Shown here in pieces: positions 46,219 to 56,940 of a stretch of DNA of 64,000 nucleotides. The stretch is taken from contig OZ020305.1 of assembly GCA_963971305.1 (NCBI GenBank), forward strand, positions 49,023,080 to 49,087,079, in the 5' to 3' direction. How positions within the stretch are numbered: position 1 is the stretch's first letter; each line of letters starts with the position of its first letter. Made by a program: the position numbers and the translations under genes. The DNA comes from Arcuatula senhousia (lineage: Eukaryota; Mollusca; Bivalvia; Mytilida; Mytilidae). Under the pieces are notes generated by a model that saw nothing but the letters and a program-made list of their open reading frames with translations, was not told where the DNA came from and made no database searches.

Positions 46219-48512
46219 CTCCCAAACGAAGTTTGGAGACATGTTGTTTTTGCTCAGTTCTTATTAAATCCCCGACCACAAAGTGTCGGGGATTTATTGT
46301 TTTTGCACCGTTTCTTATTTTTCTTCTTCTTTTTTTCTTTTTCTTCCGGACCTAACTTTGTCTGTAGGATTTTTAGAACACGAAAATACATAGGTCAATG
46401 AAACTTACCAGAAAAATAGGTCACCACTAGGAAATGATCTTTCCGATTTCGAAATTTTAAAAATGGCGGCCATCTTGGATTGTCGGCCATTTTGAATTTG
46501 AAAAAAATACAAAATAAATCATAAAAAATCACAAAAATATGGATATGAACCAAAAAAGGTTTATAGGTCAATGTAAAGGTCCCGGACAATATGTGACCAT
46601 TTTCCGAAAAATCCAAGATGGCCGCCATATTCAAAATGGCCGCCAAAGTGCGAAAATTGAAAAGTTTTCCGATTACAACCAAAATTGGCATTTAGGTCGA
46701 TATTGATATTACGAACAACATGGCGACATTTTCGAACAAATCCCAGATGGCCTTCATATTCAAAATGGCAGCCAAAGTGCGAAAATTGAAAAGTTGTCCG
46801 ATTTCAACGAAAATTGGCATTATAGGTCAATATTGATATTACGAACAACATGGCGACATTTTCGAACAATGCCGTTTCTCAGAAACCGATAGACGGAATC
46901 GCTTGATAACATATGACTTGACAGGCCCATACTCCTAGATGATCCTCCCGAAAAAAAAATTGCAATATGTTGGAGGGACCATATAATTTGGGGGTCTCAA
47001 AGGGGGGGTGGGGTTTTGCAAAATTTAACTATAGAAGTCTATGGGAAAAGTGATATAACTTGATAATGTGTGATCTTAAACTTGGAAATACTGTGTTACC
47101 TCATATATTTTAATTTCCACATTTAGTGGTGAGGTATTATGTAATACCCTTCGCTTCATTGTCTTAAGCGGGATCATGCTCCACCCCCTCAAATGACAAA
47201 ATACTAAATATTCTGAAAAGCATTGAGATCCCCACCCTATAACCACATATATTATTACCCCTTATGATAAGTCAAATCATTTGGTACCATGGGGGATCTG
47301 AGGGAGGTCATGCCCAACCCCCCTCAAATGACAAAATACTATTCTGAAAACCATTGAGATCCCCACCCTATAACCATATATATTATTACTCCTTATGATA
47401 AGACAAATCCCTAAAGAGCGCTCAGAAACCTGGCATCGGGTCAGGCCGCTTTGCCCACAAAGCGACTGGGATGTGTGCCCCAGGTGGTTGAATGGGGCAG
47501 CCCTGACATCGAGAAATGCGGGGTCGTCAGGCGATAATGCGGAAAACCTGACCGCAAACCATAGTGGTGCACCGTGTTGGGAAAAATGTCACGTTCCTCG
47601 CATGTTAAAGAACCCTGCTGCAGGTCTCGGTAAGAGTAGGACCCGTAGGATCCCCATGCAGGAGGCTAAATTTCCCGTCCCTACCCATCAGTCCTATTTC
47701 CAGTGGCAGGTAAAACTCTCCTACCCGATTGGCCTTGTGTCCCCATTTCCTCCACTTCATCATCATTTCATGTTCATTGTATCACCACATTCATGTTCAC
47801 CTCCCGGATATAGCCGAAATCGTGCTGCTTGGGAGTAAAGCAATAACTAACTAACTAATAAGACAAATCATTTGGTACCATAGAGGGTCTGAGGGGGTAA
47901 TGCCCCACCCCCTCAAATTACAAAATACTAGATATTCTGAAAACCATTGAGATCCCCAGCCTATAACCATATATATTATTACCCCTTATGATAAGACAAA
48001 TCATTTGGTACCAAAGGGGGTCTGAGGGGGGTCATGCCCCACCCCCCTACATGAAAAAATACTAAATATTCTGAAAACAATTTAGATCCCCACCCTATAA
48101 CCACATATATTATAACACTTAATGATTAGATGAATTATTTGGTATCATAGGGGCGTCTGAGGGGGGGGGTCATATCCCACCCCTCAAATGAAAAAATACT
48201 AAATAACTTGAGTTATTAGGGGAACCCCTGCCCAATTTTTTTCCATGAGGTTCTGAAAATGCATTTAAAGGCATTTCCAGGATTTTGCTTACTCGTGGGA
48301 CTTCTTTAAAACTTTGATTTACAGGGGAACCCCTGCCCAAATTTTTCCCATGAGGTTCTAAAAATGCATTTATTGGGAAATTTCAGGAGTTTGCTTACCC
48401 TTTGGACTTCTGTAAAACTTGCACCCTCACAAATTTTTCCCATGTGATTAATGGGACTTCGTTTGGGAGACATTCGAAACTGCATCCAGTTTCAATTAAA
48501 CCTTGTTTTAAA
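46219..48512 (-). repeat. Modular repeat, inverted copy
   Basis: Reverse copy of 38018-41417. It starts on the plus strand with the hairpin ATGTCTCCCAAACGAAG..GAGACAT, has GGCGGCCATCTTGGATT-type units, the CGATAGACGGAATCGC phrase (46888), ~135-bp CCCCACCCC..TGACAAAATACT units (47160-48200, SINE-B inserted) and the lead ending AAACCTTGTTTTA (48512). The ~117-bp block of the forward copy is missing or much changed. Confidence 0.78.
47410..47858 (+). mobile_element. SINE-B retroposon, full copy
   Basis: 449 bp, plus orientation, ending AAGCAATAACTAACTAACTAA. Target duplication TAAGACAAATC at 47399-47409 and 47859-47869. It sits in a ~135-bp unit of the modular repeat. Confidence 0.87.
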
Positions 48513-48730
48513 TTATATTGTATATAGTTCTCAAAGGTACCGTAAATTGGGATATTTTGGTGTAGGGATATTTTAGCGTTTTTAGAATGAAATAGCCATG
48601 CTTAATTTTGGTGTGTATTGTTTTGGCCTTTTCAGAAAAAAATGTTCTTCTATAATCCGCTACATTATCTACAATTGAATTTATATTCACAATTCTACTT
48701 TTCATCATTGATTAGCATATGTTTTTTAAG

Positions 48731-49725
48731 CTCACCTGACCCGAAGGGTCATGTGAGCTATTGTCATCGTCAGGCGTCCGTCGTTCGTTGTCCGTCCGTC
48801 GTCAAAAGATCTTCTTCTCTAAAACCACAGAAGGGATTGCATTGAAACTTGGTATTTTTGATCTCTAGGATGTCCTCTACCAAGTTTGTGAATTATATTC
48901 ACGTCCACAAACCAACATGGCCGCCGTTGCTAAAAATAGAACAGGGGGGGTCAGATCATTGTTTTTGGCCTATAACTCGAAAAGTATAGTGAGTGAGTGA
49001 GTGAGTGAGTTGGTGTTTAACGCCCATGCAACGCTATATAGGTTATTTACAGGCGATGAACATGAAAAGGATGATACAATGAACATGAAATGATGATGAT
49101 AAATGAAATATGGGTTGGGGTGGGACACAAAGGACCGGTAAATTTTGAAGAACCACAGGAAAAGGGGAGAGGTGGGTAGGGGCAGAAAATTTAGCCTATG
49201 TGGTGCACTACTTGGCGGTCCACAAAGGGGTCTTTTACGTGCATGAAGCGTGGCACTCTCCACACACGTTGGCCCACTATGGTCAGCGGTCAGGGTTTCC
49301 GTATTATAGACCTGACAAACCCCGCGGACGAGGGCCACCCTATTCAGCCACCTAGGGTACACACTTGGTCGCTCTGTGGGCTGAGCACTGACCCGACGTC
49401 AGAATCCCAAGACCCTTAGTCGCCTCTTACGACAAGCTAGGCTCTGCTGCGGGCCTATTCGCCACCCGGGCCCCGCAAAGTAAAAGAGATAGAGAATATC
49501 CGAAGCAACTTTTCTTGTTCAGCTTCAAAAGGTCCCTACAGGAGTTATCGCCCTTTAACTGTATTTTTCTATCAATTTAAACAGATTTCCAAAAATCTTC
49601 TCTGAAACCACTGAAGGAATTGTTTTGCAACTTTGTACATTTGAAAGTTTGTGAAATTTATTCAAACTTTGGCATAAGAGATCAGGTGAGCGATTCAGGC
49701 TCCTGGGAGCCTCTAGTTTCAAACC
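48731..49725 (+). repeat. Second GCTCACC repeat, with SINE-A inside
   Basis: Starts GCTCACCTGACCCGAAGGGTC and ends GGCTCCTGGGAGCCTCTAG. It belongs to the same family as 42396-44270 but lacks most of the tandem core. The end hairpin followed by CTAG recalls Helitron ends, but the other copy lacks CTAG. Confidence 0.7.
48990..49476 (-). mobile_element. SINE-A retroposon, full copy
   Basis: Minus orientation. Possible short duplication AAAGTA at 48981-48986 and 49477-49482. High similarity to the 6863 and 11745 copies. Confidence 0.82.
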
Positions 49726-50490
49726 CAAGCTAATAAGTACATGTTTAGGCTTTTAAAAACACCACATATTATGTCTAATGATGATTTGACAAACAAGTGA
49801 TTTTATCCAAGCCGATTACTAAATTGAGTAAACACCAAATAAAAATGGAGATTAAAAGATTTCTTAATTTACATCATTGTTACTCAATACATTGCTTGTT
49901 TCTAAGTCAATATCTACTATATTTTTGTCCACATGTCATGTCTTTCAATTGTTTGTATTACCTTCAATTCTATGCACTCTAAACTTTGTTCTGGTGTGTT
50001 TAATTTTGACACATTTGGGTTAGGTGCCAAATAAACCAAAATAAAACTAAATCCAAAATATCCCAATTTACGGTATTATATTGCAGACATTCTGCAGTGA
50101 ATAAAAATATTTAAAATGTGTTCTTGTCTTGCACAAGAATTTATCGGGTTTTTTTAATAAAGTTTTTTTTTTCAGCATGTTAAGCGGATTTGAAAACACC
50201 ACAATATAGAGAAGTATTTATTTTATCCTAAAGGCAGTAGCGTCTAAAGAAAACAGAAAAATCTTACTAGACCATCAATAAGTGGACTGGTCTATGTTCA
50301 GATGCAAAGTTCAACAAAATCTGATGATAACACAACAGTCGGGCGATAAGACGTTAACACTTGGAATTTCACAGGAATTTCCAAGCACTTATATCATAAG
50401 TAGGGCACACATCAAGCAACAAAACTGACGATGAACACGTCTTGGTAAAATGATTATCAAATGAAGAGGAGAAAATATACTAGCTTTACA
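49726..50490. other. No gene recognised
   Basis: AT-rich intergenic sequence. No repeat end seen. Confidence 0.35.
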
Positions 50491-50631
50491 GATTATAACA
50501 TGCCATTTTTCATATCAGATCTATTATCAGCCCCAGGTCATGATATTAGTCCGAGAGCCGTAGGCTCGAGGGATGATAATCATGACCGCGGGCTGATTTT
50601 GGTCTGATATGAAAAATGACATGTTATGATC
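50491..50631. repeat. 141-bp imperfect palindrome
   Basis: GATTATAACATG..TTTTTCATATCAGA pairs with TCTGATATGAAAAATGACAT..GATC; arms of ~65 bp meet near the GCCGTAGGC at 50561. Foldback MITE-like. Confidence 0.75.
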
Positions 50632-50830
50632 TTTTTATCATATATTTCAATATCATTGTGAAATATATATCCATATATGGTATTTTGAAATGGCATTTGG
50701 ATACAGCATCTGATTACAATTTGTATGTTGTCAATGTAAAGAAACAAAACATCTCGTAATATCGTGATACGTATATAGCTACGTAGAAACGGTGACGTAA
50801 CAGTTAGATATTTGGTTGGAATGGACGTAA

Positions 50831-51000
50831 GGCACGAACCATTTTCATACGGTGGGGGGGGGCCTGGGATTTTGTAACCTGATATTTTTTTTCTGTCCAA
50901 ATCAAAGTTACAATTTTTTTTTCTACCAAAAGCAAAATCAATAAATTTTTTTCAGGCAAATTCAGAATTTTTTTTTTACATTTGTTTTTCTTTTCGTAAG
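50831..51000. repeat. One end of a Harbinger-like MITE family
   Basis: AGGCACGAACCATTTTCATAC followed by a G run and GGCCTGGGATTTT resembles the end of the MITE at 54617-54899, followed by T-runs. The matching second end is not seen. Confidence 0.5.
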
Positions 51001-51102
51001 TTTACAGGTCTTTTATCAATTGTGTGAATTAGACCAGTTCTTGGACTAATTTATTCTCATTGTGAGTAACATTCATATATTCTAAAGACAAATGGGATAT
51101 GT

Positions 51103-51498
51103 GGAAATACAAATGACAACAAAGTTCCAGACATTAAATTTAGCTACGCCTGACGCGCGTTTCGTCTATTCAAGACTCATCAGAGGCGCTCTACCAAAAA
51201 TATTGAAAATGCCAAACACTGTATGAATATGAAGAGCATAGAACAGTATGACCAAAAATACCAAACTGGGGAACCAAATTATTACTAAGATATTCAACCT
51301 ATGTCTGGGGTAGGAAGAACCTTAGGGTTTTGACAATTTTGAAATTTAGACGGATAATTTAAAGCTTTGATGTATTCTCCAACTCAAAAGTGTTGGTGCC
51401 GGAGCGGGCTAACCTCGGGGAATTTACACTCCACCAGCAGTGCTAACCTTCACGTGTGTTCGAAATACAAATGACAACAAAGTTCCAGACATTAAATA
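51103..51498. repeat. Segment bounded by 36-bp direct repeats
   Basis: The phrase GAAATACAAATGACAACAAA plus AGTTCCAGACATTAAAT occurs at 51103-51139 and 51462-51498, spaced ~358 bp. A 25-base part of it also sits inside the G1 RT at 5330-5354. Between the copies, TTTCGTCTATTCAAGACTCA is AT/GC mixed and non-coding. Confidence 0.7.
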
Positions 51499-52129
51499 AG
51501 TCAAACAGACAAACTCTTGGTAGGAGATGAAATGTACATTGGACTATTTAATACATGCACATTCAAAACATGCATATATTTATAAGAAAAATGGGATATA
51601 GAGAGACATGGCAAATATGTCAGCCAACCTCTATTGAAAACACAAACTAAAAATAAAAAAAGTAAAAACCAGAATCCCCCCAAAAAAATACACACTCAGT
51701 ACAAAAATGTATATTGTAACGCTCGCCTCCCTTTGTTGTAGTTAACTGATATTTGAGCTATTGTTGTCGTCTGAATGTATGAATGAAACCTGAATGCCAC
51801 ATAACCCTTTTGTGTGTTTTAAATATTTATTATTGAGCTCAAATAATAAGTTGTTTTAGCCAAAATATCATATTGTTGTTATTTTTATAGAATTGTTGCT
51901 CCTGTGTAATAAAGTTGGCGTTAATGATAATCTTGTGTATTAATGTGGTCAAACAAGTGTATACACATATATCTGAAGTTAAACATATCCATTTGTTTCT
52001 AGATTGTTGAAATAAAGCATTGATTTTAAGGCATCGGACTTGGAAGTTCTGAACAAATGTAAACATTACGAGTTCACAAGGCTATATTGCCGTAAATACC
52101 TATTTAAATTAAACAATGGGTAGAAAGCC

Positions 52130-53298
52130 CAGACATGTTAACTCTCCCGTTTTCACCGGGAGACTCCCGGTTTCAAGACTCTATCTCCCGCCTCCCGATT
52201 TGTGCCTAAAATCTCCCGGTTACCGATTTTCTATTAAAAAAAATAAATTGTCTATAGAAAAGTCACGAAAATCGTCATTTAGATTTTCATTGGGCAGTGT
52301 TAGAAAGATCATATGCAATTAATTACTTGTTGATTTATTAATAAGTGATTCCACCTGTCACCCCAAGCTAATTAACGAAGCCATATCAAGCTTTCAGTGT
52401 TAATTGTCAAATTGACAAGGTATAACCCCTAATTAGACACCTTACACATCGATCTCCGGAGCATTGCCGACATGACATGACAGGTAATTATGTGAAGTTG
52501 AGTTATGTCCCTTTAAAAAAAGGTAAATTTGATTATTGGATATTTTTCCAATATATTTTAGTTTTTTACTTTAAATTATGCAAAAAAATATATAACATTT
52601 GGATTAATGGAACAATTTGAAACATTTTACCAGCAAAAATATTATTTTTGTACTTTTATTTTACTATATTATCTTTGTAATCATAATGACAAACATATAT
52701 ATGATTTGTGATTGATATGCCCTAATGGGTACCTCCCCGTGGTGCAAGACGGGCACTGTTCCAGCGACAACAAAGGATACTCTGGAGCAGCTAACACTGG
52801 CGGTGGTGTGTCATGGGCTGGACGACCCATGGCACATAGCGAGTCTATACCGATTGGTATAAGTCGACGCAGAGGGGCTTTCCCCTAGTCGCGACTATAA
52901 ATACCCATCAGTCAGCCCTAATGGGCCCTATGATTAGGAAATAAAGATTATTTATTTATTTATTTATTTATATTCACCTTAGTTATCAAATACAATTTCA
53001 CAAGCACTTTTATATACAAAAATGTGAACATGAAAAAATCAAAGATGAATGATTTTGCTGAAAAATATAGTAGAATTTTTACTAAAAATAAGAAATTTAT
53101 GATCTGCTGATAATGTCAGTCTAAATAAAAGACATGCATAACAGCAAAAATGCTTAAAAAATCCTGGTATTAATTAAAATTTGCAATCATTTTGCGGTTT
53201 TAAATGACAATCCGGTATGTCGATAAAAATCTCCCCGAGAGGTTGTCTGAAAAGTTAAAAATCTCCCTGAGAGGCCCTCTGAAAAATTAACATGTCTG
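52130..53298. mobile_element. hAT-like MITE in the G2 5' LTR
   Basis: 1169 bp with ends CAGACATGTTAA and TTAACATGTCTG and an 8-bp target duplication AGAAAGCC (52122-52129, 53299-53306). The 3' LTR has the empty site at 62359-62366, so the insertion happened after G2 integrated. An 8-bp duplication and CAG-start ends fit the hAT superfamily. Short CTCCCGGTTT phrases recur near both ends. No transposase frame. Confidence 0.9.
52715..52972 (+). mobile_element. Retroposon tail nested in the hAT-like MITE
   Basis: G+C-rich segment ending GGAAATAAAGATT then (ATTT)n at 52948-52972: an AATAAA signal plus tandem tail. The phrase GCCCTAATGGG occurs at both the start (52719) and near the end (52915). 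Probably a truncated LINE or SINE 3' end. Confidence 0.6.
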
Positions 53299-53873
53299 AG
53301 AAAGCCCATCTCTGTTAAGTTACTCCACTGTAGTGTAGATGTGTCACACTAATAATATAGTGTGTTTGTGTTGCAATCAAACAGGAAAGTATTTTTATTA
53401 ACGCTAAATGTTGTTGTTTACAACCGGCAAGTACAGTTATGCTAGCCGACGTTGTTATAAACCAAGTGCTGTGATTGGTTGAATAGTGGTATTTTGTGAA
53501 ACGCGGTACGTCATTGGCTCATCCGTTAAATAAAACCAGTGATGCGTACCGGAACTAGCAATTAATTGCGTCATTAGCATTCCAAAGAGTTCCAGAGCGG
53601 CAAATTTCAAAGGCAAAAATTCCTAAAGTTAGAATTACACCATGTCAGACAATATATCAGGGATTTCAAAAGTTAGTAAAGTTGTAGAAAAGTACTATTG
53701 ACAACCTATAGTTGAGAAAAACCTTGTTTTATATGGTTTTCTCGTTGGTGGAAATCCTGGGTGTAAAACTTGGGTGCAAAATGTCGGTGATTTTGGTGTA
53801 AATCTCCGGGTGGAAATTCAAGGTGTAATTTCTTGGTGGAAATTCTTTGGTGCAAATATGAATTGTCTGATGT

Positions 53874-53881
53874 TATAAATA
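53874..53881 (+). promoter_or_regulatory. TATA box of the G2 5' LTR
   Basis: TATAAATA, conserved in the 3' LTR at 62934-62941. An AATAAA lies ~290 bases further on, giving a U3-R-U5 order. Confidence 0.65.
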
Positions 53882-54365
53882 GGAAAAAGATAATATAGGT
53901 TTCCGTATTCACGGCAAACGATGTTTACTTTGCTTAGCCAGTGTTGTCTTTGTTATTTGTTGGAAACTGCCTTATAAGCTTCAAGTTATTTGTGTTGTGA
54001 AGGGAGGTTAAATATTGAATATTGTTTGTTCTATTAAAAGTCTATTAGGTTGATTCAGGTTCCGGTGTTCCTTATAAAACACCACGTTGTATTTTTCTGA
54101 TGTCCCGGAATATTGGTGAAGAGTTCCGAGTCCCGACAGCCTTAATGGATCGGATTACATTGAGTTTTTAATAAATAACTAAGTTTTATTTGAGTTCACA
54201 TTTGTTCATTCCTTTTCCCCCATCCTATAGCGTTTTTGGTTTGTGAAGTTCAAAACTCGCCACACCCGAAACCCTATAGTGAATTCATAGAGTAATCCCC
54301 TTCTTGATGTATCGCAGTGTTCTCTGGTGATTGACTCTAGCACCCGAGGGGCGGCGTTACATTTA

Positions 54366-54384
54366 TGGTGGAAGCGGTGGGATT
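54366..54384 (+). promoter_or_regulatory. Primer binding site, tRNA-Leu type
   Basis: TGGTGGAAGCGGTGGGATT, four bases after the LTR. It is complementary to a tRNA 3' end (..CCACCGCTTCCACCA) and differs by one base from the common animal tRNA-Leu complement that I know. Start of minus-strand synthesis. Confidence 0.7.
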
Positions 54385-54454
54385 TTCTCTGTAGATTAGA
54401 GTCTGTTTAGTTGTTAAAAGTAGTTCAAATATCAAAATTTAGTTGGTTTAAAAG

Positions 54455-55962
54455 ATGGATTGTTCCGAAATTAGTTTTGGACCGGCGGAAAACGGTCAGA
54501 ATGACCAAAATGACACGTTACCTACCCGAAGTGGTTTACTTGTTGATACCCATGAACAAATGGCTACAGCGGAAAGAATAGCCGCTGAAACTACTTCTGA
54601 AATGAATCGCATGTTAGGCACGGACCATTTGATTTTCTGGGGGGGGGCCTGGGATTTTTTTGAAAAAAATTTCCCGGCCCTGATTTTTGGAAAAAAAAAT
54701 AATCCGGCCAGCACCTAGGTTGAAAAAAATAATCTGGTTTCAATCTTGCTAATTGAAAAAAAAATAATCTTGCCAACAAAATTTCCTTGCTTAGTATGTG
54801 TGTGAAAAAAATAATCTGGCCCGCAAAGCGGGCGAAAAAAATTTCCCGGCTCAAGGTAAAATCCCAGGCCCCCCCCCAGAAAATCAAATGGTCCGTGCCT
54901 TAGAAAAATGCATGTCAGAGTTCTCTAATAAAATGAATGATATGTTGTCAATGTTTCAAAATAGGCTTTCTGCGACGGCAGTTAGTACACCTGCCCGTCC
55001 AATAAGAAAACGAAGTGAGAGTCCGATGTTACATGTTAGAGTTAGTGAGAATGAGTCAAATAATATACGATCGGTTGGACATGATAAAACTAATGATAAG
55101 GTAGACATAAATTGTAAAATTAAACCTCAAATAATTATATGATGGTAATGACGACCTAGAAGAGTATTTAACTCAATTTAATTTATTGGCTGAGTTGAAC
55201 AATTGGAATTCTAGAGCTAAAGCTTTGTTGTTAGCTAGTAGTTTAGCGGGTAGCGCTCGAGCTGTTTTAAATGAAATGTCTGAAATTGAGAGACGTGATT
55301 TTGATAGTTTAGTGTCCGTTCTTAAGAACCGTTTCGGATCTGTTAATCGGGTAGAAGTATTTAAGGCTGAATTACAGTCACGTATTCGACACAGAAATGA
55401 AACGTTGCCTGAACTGGCACAATCAATTAAAAAGTTAACTAGGAAGGCTTATCCTGGCACTTCAGCTTTGGTTAGGGACACTTTAGCCCTTGATTATTTT
55501 ATTGACGCAATTCCGGAGACTGTTATAAGGCTCCGTTTGAGGGAAGTTGGCCCTAAAACTATTAACGAGGCCGAGAATATCGCTGTCCGACTCGAGGCCT
55601 TACGAGTCGCAGATAGACAAAAAGACCGATCTGTTAGATCTGCCGACGTAACTTTTACGGAAGGCACAAAAACTAATGAATACCATTTGAAAAACGACGT
55701 GAACGAATTAAAAGAGGGAATAAAATCCTTAAAAACAGAATTTTCAGAGTTGAAACGGGCTAATCCTCATACTAATGGCCAAAACACACCAAAACCGCAG
55801 TACAATAGCGGAAACGGTAATAGAAATTTCCACGGAAATTTTAACAGACGAAATGGCAACGGCAATAATTTTGCTAGGCAACCTTACGGAAGTTACCGAC
55901 AAAATGGTAACCAGTCGGAAAACGGGTGGAAGTCGAATTTGCGGGTCGGCATTCGACAGTAG
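54455..55962 (+). pseudogene. gag: G2 Gag, interrupted by a MITE
   Basis: ATG at 54455 (MDCSEISFGPAENGQND). The frame is cut at 54617 by a MITE and resumes at 54903 (KCMSEFSNKMNDMLSMFQ). One extra base near 55137 breaks the frame again before DGNDDLEEYLTQFNLLAELN. The capsid-like part (ALLLASSLAGSARAVLNEMS, LPELAQSIKKLTRKAYPGTS, ALDYFIDAIPE) matches G1. The C-terminus is coiled-coil-like (LKNDVNELKEGIKSLKTEFS), then Asn/Gly/Arg-rich without a CCHC knuckle, ending at TAG 55960-55962. The protease frame overlaps in -1. Confidence 0.85.
54617..54899. mobile_element. Harbinger-like MITE in G2 gag
   Basis: 283 bp. Inverted ends GGCACGGACCATTTGATTTT followed by a G run, and its complement. Target duplication TTA at 54614-54616 and 54900-54902, typical for PIF/Harbinger. 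Interior made of repeated AAAAAAATTTCCCGGC/AATAATCTGG phrases. Excision restores the Gag frame. Confidence 0.85.
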
Positions 55963-56918
55963 AAAAGAAGCGTAATGCTTCTTGGGGCCAGGATGAGGGA
56001 TGTTTTGTTTTAGCTACAGTTAATAATTTAGAATTAACTGGGTTAGTCGACTCTGGCTCAGATGTTTGTATTTTACGTAAAGATGTATTTGATTCTTTAC
56101 CTCCCTCATCCAGACCACCCATTGAGCCGGTCAGAATGAATTTGTTAACGGCTACGGGCCAAGCTTCGGCTTTCTTGGGAAAAGTTATGATTCAAATTGA
56201 ATTAGATAATCACAAATTCAGTCACGAATTTTTATTGGCTGATATCAAAGATGAGGTTATTTTGGGAATGGACTTTTTCAGAAAACATAAGGTTGATGAT
56301 TTACTGCTTAGTAAAGATTGTCTGAAAATAAAGGGAGATTTTATCCCCATTTTTACAAAGAAGGGTAATCCTAGGTGTTGTAGAATTTCCATAGCGGAAA
56401 CCGTTGAAATACCCCCAGAAAGTGAGAAAATTTTGAAAGCAAAACCATGTGGTTTAATAAAATATAATTCTGTGGGAATAGTAGAATCAAATGATAATTT
56501 TGTTGAAAAGAAGGGTCTTATTTTAGCAAAATCAGTAGTCCAACATTGTGGACAATTCCTACCAATTAGGGTAGCAAAATTTAGTTCAGAACCAATAAAG
56601 GTTTATAAAAATACTATTGCGGCGAATTTTGAGCCGGTTGAGATACAAGAAGTACCCATTGATAAAACTGTTACTCAGATTAGTTGTACTGAAAATGTTT
56701 ACCCATCGGAAATCCCCGAACATCTCGTAGATACGTACAATAAAAGTACTAATGTATTGTCTGCTATTGAAAAAGAAAAGTTGAAAGCTTTTCTCATTAA
56801 AAACCAAGACGTATTTTCAAAATCGTCTTCTGATATTGGTTTTACTGACTTAGTTGTTCACGAAATAAACACAGGGAACGCTAAACCTATAAAATTGAAA
56901 CCTTATAGACTTCCTTAA
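55926..56918 (+). pseudogene. pro: G2 protease and RT entry
   Basis: In the -1 frame of Gag, overlapping it by 37 bases. Retropepsin motif LVDSGSDVCILRKDVFDSLP and ILGMDFFRKHKVDDLLL. It then runs through a linker to the RT entry (FTDLVVHEINTGNAKPIKLK PYRLP) and stops at TAA 56916-56918, where a Leu codon is expected. The shift site is unclear: the closest match to a slippery site is G GAA AAC at 55917-55923, which is not canonical. Confidence 0.88.
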
Positions 56919-56940
56919 GCGAAGCACGAAGCGGCGGAGA

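Larger units (their letters stand above)
51715..54361 (+). repeat. G2 5' LTR (with nested MITE)
   Basis: TGTAACGCTCGCC..GGCGGCGTTACA, i.e. TG..CA ends within a short inverted repeat. 2647 bp, of which 1177 are the hAT-like MITE and its duplicated target. TATAAATA at 53874-53881 and AATAAA at 54170-54175 mark promoter and polyadenylation signal. Confidence 0.95.

Noticed and set aside
48731..49725. Helitron
   Set aside because: CTAG after the end hairpin is suggestive, but the sister copy lacks it and has TTTTT on both sides; no Rep/helicase sequence.
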